From Rhyacophila brunnea (Eukaryota; Arthropoda; Insecta; Trichoptera; Rhyacophilidae), in NCBI GenBank assembly GCA_022495005.1, contig JAGYXB010000162.1, positions 267,445 to 331,444 of the forward strand: DNA of 64,000 nt, in the 5' to 3' direction. Of the stretch, positions 45,932-57,695 are shown in pieces. Numbering within the stretch: position 1 is the first letter of the stretch; each line of letters begins with the position of its first letter. Under the pieces are notes generated by a model. The model did not search any database. It was not told where the DNA came from and saw only the letters and a list, made by a program, of their open reading frames with translations. Position numbers and translations under genes: made by a program.

Positions 45932-46037
45932 AAGTGCATATTTATATTAATGACAATATAAAACCCGTAGAGTATTTTTTTATTAGTATAATAAGGGGTG
46001 CGTGCATGTCGTATGTTAGGGAAACACTGAATTTGAG

Positions 46038-46705
46038 TAATTTGTAATAATAGTGTACAAATCACATTGAAAATATTGTAGATAACACTCTAGTAGGTAA
46101 GTAGGTACTTATTTATTATAAAAATTATTATAAATTAATTATTGTTTGTTAAATTGAATTCCTTCATAAGAATATAGGAGTGGTAGAATGTTTGGGATTC
46201 TTGATGATTAGCATAATTATGCGAAACTCTTGAATTTTGACGACTATTATTGCGGTTACGGAGCTTCAAATGTAGGTATTGAAGCCGCAGCCAGTTGCCG
46301 GCGTCGCGAGCTGTTTATACCAGGTGTTCTGAAAGTACATGAAAACATAATACTTCATAACTCTTCCATTATCTCAATTTTAGAAAGTAATAATACATAT
46401 TTTAGCACCAGAAATATTTAAAATTTCTATCTATTGTAGTGCTACTCCGGGTATACAGCGACAGAAAACGAAGTATGCAATTTAATATAATTTTCTGTGA
46501 ATTTACAACTTACGGAACATAAATGTTTAATAATCAATAACTACTATAAAGTCAAAATATATTTAAATTTCAAAGTTTTACTTGGTACAACTAAAAAGAC
46601 GTTATAAAAATCTGCGTTCATTGAAAAGCCATATCTTATTACTACATTATATTATTTTCTTTTATTGTGATAACTGTAAATTTATGGTGGAACTGCATTG
46701 TATTT
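46038..46705. other. AT-rich spacer
   Basis: A GC-richer patch at 46250-46320 (GCGGTTACGGAGC to GCCGGCGTCGCGAGC) lies in a 63-codon frame without signature. Nothing else. Confidence 0.3.
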
Positions 46706-47407
46706 TTGTTTGATTTAATAAAACGCTTTTGTAGTGCTTATTCCACTTTAATAAATAAATTTGGACCGGTTTCGTCCGCCTCAGAGAAACATTTTCAACT
46801 GAATATATTTTTCAAAACAGTATTTACCAAACAAAATTAAAAGCGACAGAAATAATCTAACAATAGGTACATTGAATTATCCATTCAATAATGCTTCCTC
46901 AATAACAAATTAATTTAAAAATTTTGAGGTTGGATATTAATATTTCATACTACATCATTAAGGGCACTAAACAAATTATTCTAAATATTAACATAACACA
47001 AAATATGAAACAATCAGCACTTACAATGATATTAATTAATATCAAGAAATATGTATGATTAGTCAAAATTTACAATAAAAAATATAAAATAAAATAAACA
47101 ACATTATCACTTGAAGTGCGAAAGAATATAAATACAAATAAAACTGAAATATGAGTCAAAATTAAATAACAATAAAAATAATAAATAATCTACAATATAT
47201 AAAGTTATGTTACAACGATATAACAATCCCAAACATTAACTAGGATATAATAACGGAGAAGACACAAAATATAATTGATAGTTTTTTAACAAATTAGAAT
47301 TGGACAAAAATTTATACCAATTAATTTCTAGGATGAACCCGGTCCAAATTTATTTGTTAAATAGGAATAAGTACTACAAAAAAAATGCGTTTTATTAAAT
47401 CAAACAA
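46706..47407. mobile_element. TIR element with about 70-bp inverted ends
   Basis: Left TTGTTTGATTTAATAAAACG, then GTAGTGCTTATTCC, AAATAAATTTGGACCGG and GTCC (46706-46778) is mirrored at 47337-47407. The interior is very AT-rich and non-coding. No target duplication was recognised. The superfamily is unknown. Confidence 0.75.
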
Positions 47408-48284
47408 CATCATATTGTACTGTTATTTTTATCAAAACCGATTCGACGTAATCAAAAAAAAAAAAACGACCATAAATTTGTATTGTTTGAAAAGTGTGTA
47501 AAAATTAATATAAAACAGTAAATTTAATCTATGAATTATTGAAAAATATTATTATCTTCCGAAGAACTTACATTTAAATACCTACGCAAATTTTATAACC
47601 GGGCATTATAATTGTAATTTTATTTTTGAATTAGGTACTATTTTTTTTGTATAAGCATTACTAAATTAAATACTTTAAAATGTCAGAATAAGATATTACC
47701 ATTGTATAAAAAAGAATAAAATTTATCGTACTCTGTCACTAGATACCGATAGTATAACTACCGAAGGACTGCACTTAGTCTGAATTCCCAACATAAATAG
47801 AAATTAAATCGATCATATTATTTAGATTTGTATATTTTACGTATAGATGGATGATTTCCTGATTATATTAAACATTTTCCCAGCTGAGGTTTATATATTG
47901 AATATCGTGTGTATTACACGCAGGTCACTGAGGGTGAATGGTATTTCGGATCGCAACTGGAAATCATTTCTTAAATACCCAGTATCTATCGTTTCAGGTG
48001 TGTTAATTATAGTAATGGCGTCTGCATTTTCATTCAAGGACTTATCCGGTGTGACTTATCAATGTGTCGGCCGGCATTTTCATGATGTCATTTCTAAAGC
48101 AGGTACATACAAAACATAGCTCCATAAAAATTTCCGTGGTCACGTAAAGTCACTCAATATTCATGGCGTGATAAACGCATTGTTTGCAAAACATTTAGCG
48201 GTGCATACTAAAAGCATTGAGAGCAGGCACCTGACTTATCTTAGAATAGAACTTTACTCAAACGGTCTATAAAAGGTATGTTCA
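47408..48284. other. Spacer with a GC-richer patch
   Basis: The patch 47880-48240 contains a 90-codon frame (47847-48119, MDDFLIILNIFPAEVYIL onward) with moderate composition and no domain. It could be a conserved non-coding element or old repeat. Not called as a gene. Confidence 0.3.
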
Positions 48285-48500
48285 ACTTCAAGTAGGCTAT
48301 AATCTACTATCCAGTATCAAAACTGGCAGTGATCTACCAAATTCTCACATTGAGCAACATTTAAATTTGGCTGGCGACAATGTATTAAACACTAACACTA
48401 ATTGTCTTTCTCCACCACAAAGAAATACTTATTCAATTTTCCATTCATTGTGCAAATTATAAGTTTTGATCTTCTTTCTGGGCACTCATTGCACTCAATG
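48285..48500. repeat. Interspersed repeat, partner of 9855-10090
   Basis: ACTTCAAGTAGGCTATAATC, TACTATCCAGTATCAAAACT and GGCAGTGATCTACCA, then TCTCACATT, TTTGGCTGGCGACAATG and AAGTTTTGATCTTCTTT occur in the order seen at 9855-10090. Confidence 0.55.
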
Positions 48501-48654
48501 TCAAATTATTCTCTTACTGTACGAAGAGCCTACTGCGAGACGGCAAAGGGAAACGATGCCTTTATTCAAAGTGTGTGAGTACACGTACCTATGTATTATC
48601 TTACTCCTGCGGTAGGCTGTGAGTGATGCAAAGATTATCAATTGCTGTAACCCA

Positions 48655-49000
48655 CAGGCTCCCAACATATGGGTCGCGACCCCCAAGCGGGGTCGCGACC
48701 AAAACGGCGACGGGCCAAACTAAAACACGAAACAGATTAAACGCTGAGAATGACATGGGGATGGAATTAATGAAAACTCACCCGCAAAATTTGAAGCTGG
48801 TTAACGAGATAAAATTTCAACCATCGCATTAAATACATACATGTCATTAGTTAAAATTATATTGAATTATATTATACTGAAAAATCTATATTCGATGCGT
48901 TTTCTTTATCTTATTAAAAAGGCATTTTACAATTTATCTTGGTCGCTTGGCTTCAATAAAATGGGGTAACGATTCGAAAAGGGTTGGGAATGGGTAATGG
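48655..49000. mobile_element. hAT-type element, degraded right end
   Basis: CAGGCTCCCAACATATGGGT then CGCGACCCC has the look of a hAT terminus with GGTCGCGACC-type subterminal motifs. The 8-bp GTAACCCA occurs just before it (48647-48654) and at 49001-49008. The right end TTGGGAATGGGTAATGG is only partly the inverse of the left, apparently altered by a local duplication of ATGGGTAA. The flank match supports the call; the right boundary is less sure. Confidence 0.6.
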
Positions 49001-49098
49001 GTAACCCATTTTTACTGTACACTGGAATTATTCAAAATTGTCAATGAGACACTGTACGTATTAAAACGTTATCTATGGTAAAACATAGTGGTCATTAT

Positions 49099-49645
49099 CA
49101 GTGGCGAAGGGTAGAGGTAGGCTGTTAAAATTCCACATAAATAGTGCACACACTTTGTCAGTCACACTTATTTGTTTTCATTGAACTAAGAATACAATTT
49201 GTAGATGATGCTAGTTAGTTTTTAAAATTCAATTAAACCCTGCCTTAACCAAATCATAATAGTTTAGGTATATCCGGAAAAAAAGTTCACACCTTTTCAG
49301 TCATGCCTACTTATTTGTATTCCTTGAATTAAGAATAAGTAAGTACTTACATAAATATTATAGCTGATGATGTTGGTTAGTTTTTTTAATTACTTAATTA
49401 AGCTTTGCCTAACCAAACCATAATCAGTAAAAAATATTCTTCTATCTATAAAATATTTAAAATTATGTATGGTTTAATAGAAAAATGTTACATATTTTAT
49501 TGATAAACGAATATTTTTTTACTGTTATTCACTATGGCTAGGATCAGGCAGGGTTTAATTTAATTTTAAAAACTGACAAACACTATCTACAGTCTACACA
49601 TTGTAGTCTTAGTCCAATAAAAACAAATACATATGACTAACTTCT
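49099..49645. mobile_element. Foldback hAT-type MITE, copy D, right end missing
   Basis: Starts CAGTGGCGAAGGGTAGAGG and follows copies A-C through the left arm, the middle and most of the right arm to ACAAATACATATGACTAACT. The final CTACCTCCACCC...GCCACTG end is absent. Upstream 8 bp is GTCATTAT. Confidence 0.78.
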
Positions 49646-49947
49646 AAGTAAGCTTGTGAATCCATCTACACATAGAATTGTCCGGAAATGGCACAATACA
49701 TCTACTTTTATTATTTATTATGCCGCGTTATGTGTAAAATAATACGTAAGAAGACTGGCGAGTGACGTGTAGTTTGGTGTCAAATGCTCCACCTGAAGAG
49801 GGTATGGACCGAGAAAAACAAGATATTATTATTCACACTTTCATATTTGTAATGTTATGGCGAACTTACTTAATTCTAACTACCTATTCAATAATAACTA
49901 TTATTTTATTTAGCTCGAAATTATTGTTTCAGATATAAAAATAATAA

Positions 49948-50458
49948 ACGTTTACCTTCAACTTGATGGTCCATGGACCATCATTTATATGATGATTGCA
50001 TGATTTGCTCTGAGCAGTGAGCAGGGTCTTATCTGTTAATAATTATTCATTATTAATGACTTCTCATAAACCTAAATTATATGGGATGTAATAGATGCAG
50101 TTTCTAGTCAATTAAGTGATATGTAATTAATTCCATCTGATATATATATATCAAACATCGACTTAGACGTATAATAAATCATTTTTATTTAAAATACTTT
50201 CCTACGTTTACCTTCAACTTGATGGTCCATGGACCATCATTTATATGATGATTGCATGATTTGCTCTGAGCAGTGAGCAGGGTCTTATCTGTTAATAATT
50301 ATTCATTATTAATGACTTCTCATAAACCTAAATTATATGGGATGTAATAGATGCAGTTTCTAGTCAATTAAGTGATATGTAATTAATTCCATCTGATATA
50401 TATATCAAACATCGACTTAGACGTATAATAAATCATTTTTATTTAAAATACTTTCCTA
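49948..50458. repeat. Recent tandem duplication, two 256-bp copies
   Basis: Copy 1 at 49948-50203 and copy 2 at 50204-50458 start ACGTTTACCTTCAACTTGAT and read identically except for one TA unit in a TA run (copy 2 is shorter). Each contains the 20-bp perfect palindrome TGATGGTCCATGGACCATCA. Near identity means very recent duplication, or an assembly artefact. Confidence 0.93.
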
Positions 50459-53419
50459 CATTATTTTTCAATCGTTGTCAATCAATAATTGGTAATGAAA
50501 ATTATTAGCTATTATTAATAGGAAATTTGGGAGGTAGAGTTGCCACTTCATAACTTTGCACCCCGGCTCTAGAATGACAATGATGTAATATATTCTAAAA
50601 ATATTTTTTTTACTTATATTAGCTATTTATTCTTTACTACATAAATTATTAATATGTAAGTGTATAAATTTGATCTAATTTTATGCGAGCTAATCAAGCA
50701 AAGAGGCGTATCAGTGTGGTCATAGTGTAGTAAAAATGCAAAATTATGAAGCGTATTCTATACATACCTAATTTAAATATAATCATCATTGATTGTAGAT
50801 ATTTGATTATGATATACATGTCAATGATCTGCATTTTCATATACATAATAATATTATAATCTGGTGCACTATCTAGATCTGCAATGATAAATAACATTTA
50901 CATAATAAATAAAAATACAAATGTATTTGGTTTTTCCCTGAGCCCCAGTGCAAAACAACGACGCAATGTTTAATTTCATTATTTCGAGAAATAAATCGAC
51001 GACACCCATGATATTTTTTACTTTTATATTTAATAAATTATGCCCATATTATGGAGACCGTCCTTGAGGAATATATTGGTTACTGTAGAAAATCGCGCAA
51101 TAACAAAAAAATAGTGTTATGAAAAACATGTTATTAGTAGTAGGTACTCGGTCGCTCCCAAATTATAACATAATGTATTATTTGGTTATACAAAAAATGC
51201 GCAAAAATTGAGTGTGACAAAATAAGTTGCTGATTTTAAATTATTCTTTTATAATAGGTAAGTACGTATAGATAAGTAAAAGTTGATTTAATATACTTTT
51301 ATAATATAAATAAGTAAAAGTAGATTTAATTGTTTAAAATAATAATATTAATCAATTTATGTAAATTATCTACATACGTGTAAAACAGTCATTATGGTCT
51401 TTCAAAGTGTGATCAATATCTTATGCAATTTTACCATGACATGGATTAAGTCGACATGGCTACCAAGTTATAATTGAGTATTATTGAATGCGTTTATATA
51501 TATTTAGTATAGTATACGATATAATATTATAAAGTCTAAAAACCTCATTGCCAAATAGTTACAGTAAAATAGGTTGTATGTATATATGAAAAAATGTTCA
51601 TTTACTTTTACTCAATGATTATTTACTCTGGGAGTCTAGACGATGAATGATTCCTGCAATTATTTTTTCATATTGTCGAGTATTCTTGTTTTTAATGACA
51701 ATTTAATACTTATCAATTGTTGATAAGTTGCTATTAACCTTTATACTTGTAAGAAAAAAAACAAGTTATTTTTTTATAAACACTGTAATATTAATCAGTT
51801 ATATATTGCTGTGAAGTCGCCATACGAAGTGAATAATAGGTAATTTTATTTGCTATATTAATAATTATTCGATATAATTTTTATTTCATTGCAGTTTAGC
51901 TAAAATTAGTATTCCATTATGACTTATGAGACATGCTGTGGTTAGACTCTTATAGTACTTATAATGTAATTTGATTAATGGTATTTTACTTATTTTGTCA
52001 TATAAGTACAATATATATTTATTTCGTATAAGTATATAACAAAAAACAGTGGATATCTCACACACCATCAAGGAATATAAATATTATAACTCGTTTATTT
52101 GGTGTCTAAACCAGCATTGCCAACTTAACGTTTTTCTTACCAGAGCATTTTTGAATTGGCACCAAGATTCGAATCGTATGGTATTAAATTTAGCGTTTTT
52201 CGACTCCGCAAGCAGTTTAAACTTCTCACAAAAAGCTACAATATCACACCAGATTTTATTGTACCAATAAAATAAATGTTAGGTATATGCAATTTGATTC
52301 AATATATAAATTATGAAAAAATTTTGGACCCGGATTATTTTTTAGTTTTTTGACTTCAAACGTTGTTCTCGTGAAAAAATATTGACAATTGATTGTTTTT
52401 GTATTTCCAAACTACAATAGATACTAAAACTTATCAGTTGAGAATGTCCAATTGGAGTGGGGCTAAGCTGGTTCTCTAAATTATTATATTTTGTGGAATA
52501 AGTACCTACTACATATTATTATGTTATCACGTGTCTCCACCAAGATTTGACAGTTAACATCAGTAAAGATAAATATTTAATAAATTTCAGAAAATCTAAT
52601 CTGTGCTTGATTATGCAGATTTTAGTTCAGAATATGAAGATATTCAAATAAGTTACTTTCCATGTACCGACGTTAATTATCTAAAATCTATAGGTCTAGA
52701 TAAAGATTACCATGTTGCCTTTTCGTCTGGTTGAAATGCTATTCTTTATGTTTGGTTAAGTGTCTAGTCTTGAAAGTGGTGCAAAGATAGAAATAGCTAT
52801 CGACTTAATCGTAACTAGTTTATTTTTTAAACTATAATTCAGAACACTTGTTTAACTATTGTAACATGTAAATAGTAATTCAACCAGTTGAATAAAATGA
52901 ACACGGTTTACTTGCTTACATGTAAAGCACTAATTATTATTTTATGCAAATATCTTAAATGTAGGTACATATTATAAACAAACATGATAAGGTTGAATGC
53001 AAGAGTGTGTTCAAAAGAATAAATTGTAAATAATCAAAGACTTCAATTAATAAAATTTCCAACAATAATAGCATTAAATTTACGTCGGTCATAAATTTCT
53101 ATTTATCGCGAGAAAAATAAATCTTTTGCATCTCAAGGCAACACGGACTGAAGGTTTTTTTTACAATAATACATAATTATGGCCGTTTAGGAAAACGGTT
53201 TTATAAAGTGTGACTAGAGAAAAGCAATAAAATCTTCGAATTTTTTTGTCGATTTTTCTAGTCAATTAAAAATCATGATGTTGTTATTAACTTGACGAAT
53301 TACATACCTAATCATTAATTTGAAGGCAATAAAATTGTCCATACGCTTCAAATGACAATAATTGCTACCATTTCAATAATATTTAAACTAATTGACAAAT
53401 TGTTTTTTTATGTACTTAA
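50459..53419. other. Long AT-rich stretch, no supported gene
   Basis: A small local duplication GATAAGTAAAAGTTGATTTA / AATAAGTAAAAGTAGATTTA lies near 51271-51330. Nothing else was recognised. Confidence 0.35.
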
Positions 53420-53935
53420 ACATAAACAATAAATAATTATAAGATAAAAAGAACTTTTTATATAGACCACGTTTTTAAATTTTCTGTTGAATCATATAAA
53501 CTTGACAATTCTATGTATTAATCAATACTTTTTTTTGTACTTGATAGAAATACTGAATAAATGTAGAATACTGAAATGTCATTTTGACATTTCATATTGA
53601 TTTTCATAGTAACGCACTAATATATTAATAATTTAGTTGCTAGGACCCCTTAGCAACCAATAATAGTGTTTTATTTTTTACGAATTTTTTCCGAAATAAC
53701 TTTCCATACAAATCAGAATTAACTGAAAATGAATTCAATTCTGCTTAAAGATGGCTAAAAGTATTAAAAGAATGCATTGTCGTCGTGTTCTGATATATTC
53801 TAAAAGTTTCAAATGTCTAGCTAGTCGGGAAGTTAGTTAAACAAGATTTGTATTGGACAAACAAGAAAAAAAAATTACTGGACAAACAAGAATACAAGCT
53901 AATAAAAACGTGGTAAAAATAGAGAGTAAGTATAC
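53420..53935 (-). repeat. Interspersed repeat, inverted partner of 24878-25325
   Basis: Contains the same blocks in reverse: TTCTGTTGAATCATATAAAC, TGTACTTGATAGAAATACTG, AATGTCATTTTGACATT, AATTCAATTCTGCTTAAAGA, TTCAAATGTCTAGCTAGTCG and CTAATAAAAACGT. The inner GTTGCTAGGACCCCTTAGCA part is specific to this copy. Confidence 0.6.
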
Positions 53936-55907
53936 ATGGAAATAAAAGGTTAAACCTGTAAGTATATTGATATATTATTATGTTGACTAAGAATTGCTGA
54001 TGGAATAGTTATATAAAAATCATGTTTATTAAAATATACAATTTTATTGCGGTGTTGTTAATTAATTATTAACAAATATTTGCCGAGACAGGTGGTTTTT
54101 TGGTGTTTCCAAATTAGTTGCAGGTGTTAATATTATTTCAATTATCTACTCGAAGTTTGCCATTGGTACTAACTAATGAAATTTAATCTACCAGTATATT
54201 CATCGCGTTTAGTTTTCTAATTATTTTACAAAAAAGAGACACCAACGTATTACTAATTATTAGTATACAATATACTTGCAAGTAGGTGGGTATATTTGGT
54301 TTTATGTGTACTTATATAATATTGAATGTTACTATACTTGTATTATAGAGACTTCAAATATGCAATTCTGTAATATTATAAATTATAATAGTAAGACATA
54401 TTCTATTTGTGAACACTTGTATTTCTCGAGTTAGGAATTAAATCTTAAATGTCACCATGTCATTGACATTTCGATTGTTTCGATTGTTTTCCGAGTTGTA
54501 TTTAAAAATAAATAATTTCATTTTGTCACCAAGACGACAGAGATTGTTAATTTCATTATTTTTTTTATTTTTCGTAATATTATCATAAATTCGAATATCA
54601 CAGATAAAATAGTTAATTTCAAGCTGATAAAAAAATACTTTGCACTTGATAGATTTTTAAAAAGATGGTAATACGATACATTGTTTGTTTATTTACATAT
54701 TTTACATTACAATGTAATTTGTGTATGTCCTAATATATCTGTAACGCGTGACAGAAAACATAATATGTAAATAATATGTAGAAGAGATATGGAGAAAACA
54801 TCTAAAAATGATAAGATGAGAAAAAATATAAAGTAAAATAAATTATCAATCTAAATTTGAAAATTTGAAAATTTAAACTTGCAAATGAATCGTTTAATTT
54901 ATTCGAATCGTGAAAGATAACAAAGTATATTGTGTTGAAATATTTTTTCTGTTGTTAGTTTGGAATAACAATATAATTAATAATAAATTAACAATTAATA
55001 TTTTTATATTTTAACCTAGGCACATTTGTATAGTTTTATTAAAAAAAAATAGAATTGACTCGAGTCTGGACCGCAGATACCTTTATTTATGGGGATATTT
55101 TTTTACTATTTTTAAACACGACATTTTTATGTATATAATATATATATGCATATTTAAGTACATAATATATATATATATGCATATTTAAGTAGTGATCCCA
55201 ACTGTTTTAATATGTGCTTCAATTCCCGTTTACATTGAAAGCCCTCTCTAAAAAAATATTACATATAGTGAATAAATCCCAAACTTTATCCATATAATCT
55301 TTTTGGGAAGGTGTCAGTACTTACGTAGGTACATACAATTAATTATCTCTGTTACAATACCATTCCAACGCAAAATATTAAAATAAAGGTTGTTTCACAT
55401 TAATAACTCGGTTGCGTCCACATTGATCTCAAAATATGTCTAAAACTATCAATAAATTAATAAATTCATGGTACAATTCTTTCGAATAATTAAAATGTAG
55501 CACACGTTTATTTTTGCTTATACCTACCTGAATAATAAAATTGTATTGTAGTTCTGTTTATTAACAATTACCGAATATAATATGTGCAAAATTACGCCTG
55601 ATGTAATAATGTAAGTAAATATAATGTGGCCGGCAGATGTGGAATGTATGTCAGAATCCGATCTGTTTTATCCGAATGTTTATACCGGCTATCAGACAGA
55701 CGGTGAGAGAAACGCAAGGCCAGTACCTACTCGATACAAGAGTGAGACCCAAATTTAATGAAGGTTAAATAAGACAAAGACAGGAATAAGATTTCATTTT
55801 CAGAATACTTCGCTTTATTTCACCGGGGTCAGCTCCATGATAAGTATAGGTAACATTATACCTAATTACGTTTATGTAAATAATATTTAAAAAATATTAA
55901 TCAAGAT
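53936..55907. other. AT-rich stretch with a short tandem repeat
   Basis: At about 55133-55192 a TA-rich unit ending TATGCATATTTAAGTA is repeated twice. A GC-richer patch lies at 55625-55760. No gene is supported. Confidence 0.35.
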
Positions 55908-55985
55908 CAGTGGTTCTCAACCGGTGTATCATTGTGCCCAAGGAGACATCAGATATAAGATAGGGTCGCAACGGGTCGGGTTTTA
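55908..55985 (+). mobile_element. Single hAT-type terminus
   Basis: CAGTGGTTCTCAACCGGTGT followed by GGGTCGCAACGGGTCGGG is a typical hAT left end. No inverted partner or repeated ATCAAGAT flank was found downstream, so this is a solo end. Confidence 0.5.
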
Positions 55986-55989
55986 ATAA

Positions 55990-57094
55990 ATTGGAACACA
56001 ATTAAAACAAAATGAAACATCAATTTGCGCAGGTACTAACAAAAAGCATTTGTTTTATTTTTACAAATTATTTAACAATAATAATCTTATTCTTTTTTTC
56101 AAACCTGAAGGTTGCGTGTTTATTTATTTGATTTGATTATATATATTGTTAATTTTGACTTGTGTGCCTTCAATCGAGGCCTGCAATGGACTCCGCTCAG
56201 ATGGGACGATACATATTTTTCAGTTGTATTCATTATAATCGAATCTATAGAATAATAGTAGTACGTAGGGTAAAATAATGGGTAACTAATTACAAAAGTG
56301 TTAAAATATAATATATAACAAATTATTAACATGCTAAATACTTATTCGAAGTATTCGATTGCTTTATGGAGCATACCATTTTTAGAACAATTCGAATATC
56401 AAGTAGCAAAGTGTGAAACGCTTTGACATCCAGTGATACAGTTTAATTTTCTGGAAGTAGGTACCTACCTGTCTCCACTGTGTTACCGTCCCGTCAATTG
56501 TTATGGTATTAAGTACATTTTATGTGAATCTATTATAATTTTTAGTTAAATTAAATAAACAAAAGTAAAAACTAGAAAAAGAAAACAAAATGAAACAAAA
56601 ATTGAGTCATTTTCGATCTTATTTGCAATATTGATATTGTAGCAAGATATACTTTACTTATTAATTAAACGGTATTATTTTATTTGATTTGATTTGGGAT
56701 ACAATGTGTAAAGTTACTCGCTCTCCAAGTTCGCGAGATTCTGCTTAAAAGGTGTGACTGCATTCGAGGCGATCCTTGTTTAACTTTGTCTTTTGATTCC
56801 TTACCTTTTCAATTCAATCAGTTCTGAGAAGTCTATTTATGCAGTTTGCGAGTTTCGAGTGCATTACATTACATTGCATGGAGCGCGGAATGCACTAAAC
56901 TTTCAGCCGATGCGAGCTTTCTGTCTGGTTAATTTCTCCAGGCCCTTTGTATATCTCTCTCCGTAAAACTTTTAACAATGTGTTGCCACCCGAGAAGGTA
57001 AAAGCTTAAAAGTTTATAATTCGAAACTTTAGTGACGCACATTTTCAAATGTCTATTATAATAAAATGCAGTTGGATACTAGCACGACTTTAAT
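55990..57094. other. Spacer with one GC-richer islet
   Basis: The islet at 56710-56997 (TCGCTCTCCAAGTTCGCGAG to GTTGCCACCCGAGAAG) is followed by GTAAAAGC, a possible plus-strand donor. It may be an untranslated exon or conserved element. No coding frame supports it. The rest is AT-rich. Confidence 0.25.
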
Positions 57095-57102
57095 GTATGT
57101 AG

Positions 57103-57430
57103 GCATGGCCCCCACAATGGGGGGGGGGGGCTGACAGGATTCTAATCTGGGGGTCCGAACATAGGAAGGGCCCGGCGTGGCGGGTCGATTAGCTAAGTGA
57201 GATACACATCACAAATTTACTCAAATAGCAATAAATGTCGCCACTTTACTTCAGAGCTATTAAATATTTTAAATATGTAATTATACGTTGCAATTTGATG
57301 AGGTATGATGATTGATATACTTAAATGATAATTCCCGTAATTTAGGAAACTCTAATTTAGACTCTTTAGAGCACACTGCCCTTGACCTTAGCGATAGATA
57401 GGTGGGCCCGCTTAAGAATGTGGGGACCAT
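57103..57430. mobile_element. hAT-like element with ATGGYCCCCACA ends
   Basis: The left GCATGGCCCCCACA and the right, inverted, ATGGTCCCCACA match over 12 positions with one difference. The flanks GTATGTAG (57095-57102) and GTAAGTAG (57431-57438) agree at 7 of 8 positions. The left end has a run of about 12 G after CAAT. No coding capacity. Confidence 0.65.
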
Positions 57431-57452
57431 GTAAGTAGGTATTGAAAAGATT

Positions 57453-57687
57453 CAGCGCTCGAAATGGAAAAGTTTACGAACCGGAGCGCTCGACCGTTTT
57501 CTGAAGATATTTACATATTTAACAAATTTTATGTGTATTTCATAGAAATAAGTGTGTTAGATTTTCTATTATATGGCCTACAAGGTCAGATGATGAATTA
57601 TTTTTTTCCACGAGACGGTGCGATAATTTTACCGATTTCAAGAACAGGAACGGCGCTCCGGTGCGCTCCGGTCCATTTAGAGCCCTG
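57453..57687 (+). mobile_element. hAT-type MITE, CAGCGCTCGAAATGG family, copy 1
   Basis: Ends CAGCGCTCGAAATGGAAAAG and, inverted from the right, CAGGGCTCTAAATGGACCGG. The perfect 8-bp duplication is AAAAGATT (57445-57452 and 57688-57695). Subterminal CGGAGCGCTCG and GGCGCTCCGGTGCGCTCCGG repeats are present. At 235 bp it is non-coding. Confidence 0.93.
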
Positions 57688-57695
57688 AAAAGATT

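Larger units (their letters stand above)
44406..46029. mobile_element. Small hAT-type element split by a LINE insertion
   Basis: The left end TAGTGTTTCCCAAACTGTGG and the right end, read inverted, CAGTGTTTCCCTAAC match over 13-14 bases. Without the LINE at 44507-45931 and one copy of its target duplication, the element would be about 190 bp. The outer flanks ATGTTTAT and AATTTGAG do not match, so the 8-bp duplication is lost or the left end is slightly off. Confidence 0.65.

Noticed and set aside
47847..48119. 90-codon plus frame as a possible gene
   Set aside because: No domain, no clear splice context and no homology recognised; left as part of an unexplained GC-richer patch.
50140..50160. 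TA runs as a possible replication origin or promoter
   Set aside because: TA microsatellites are everywhere in this AT-rich window and nothing else supports a site.
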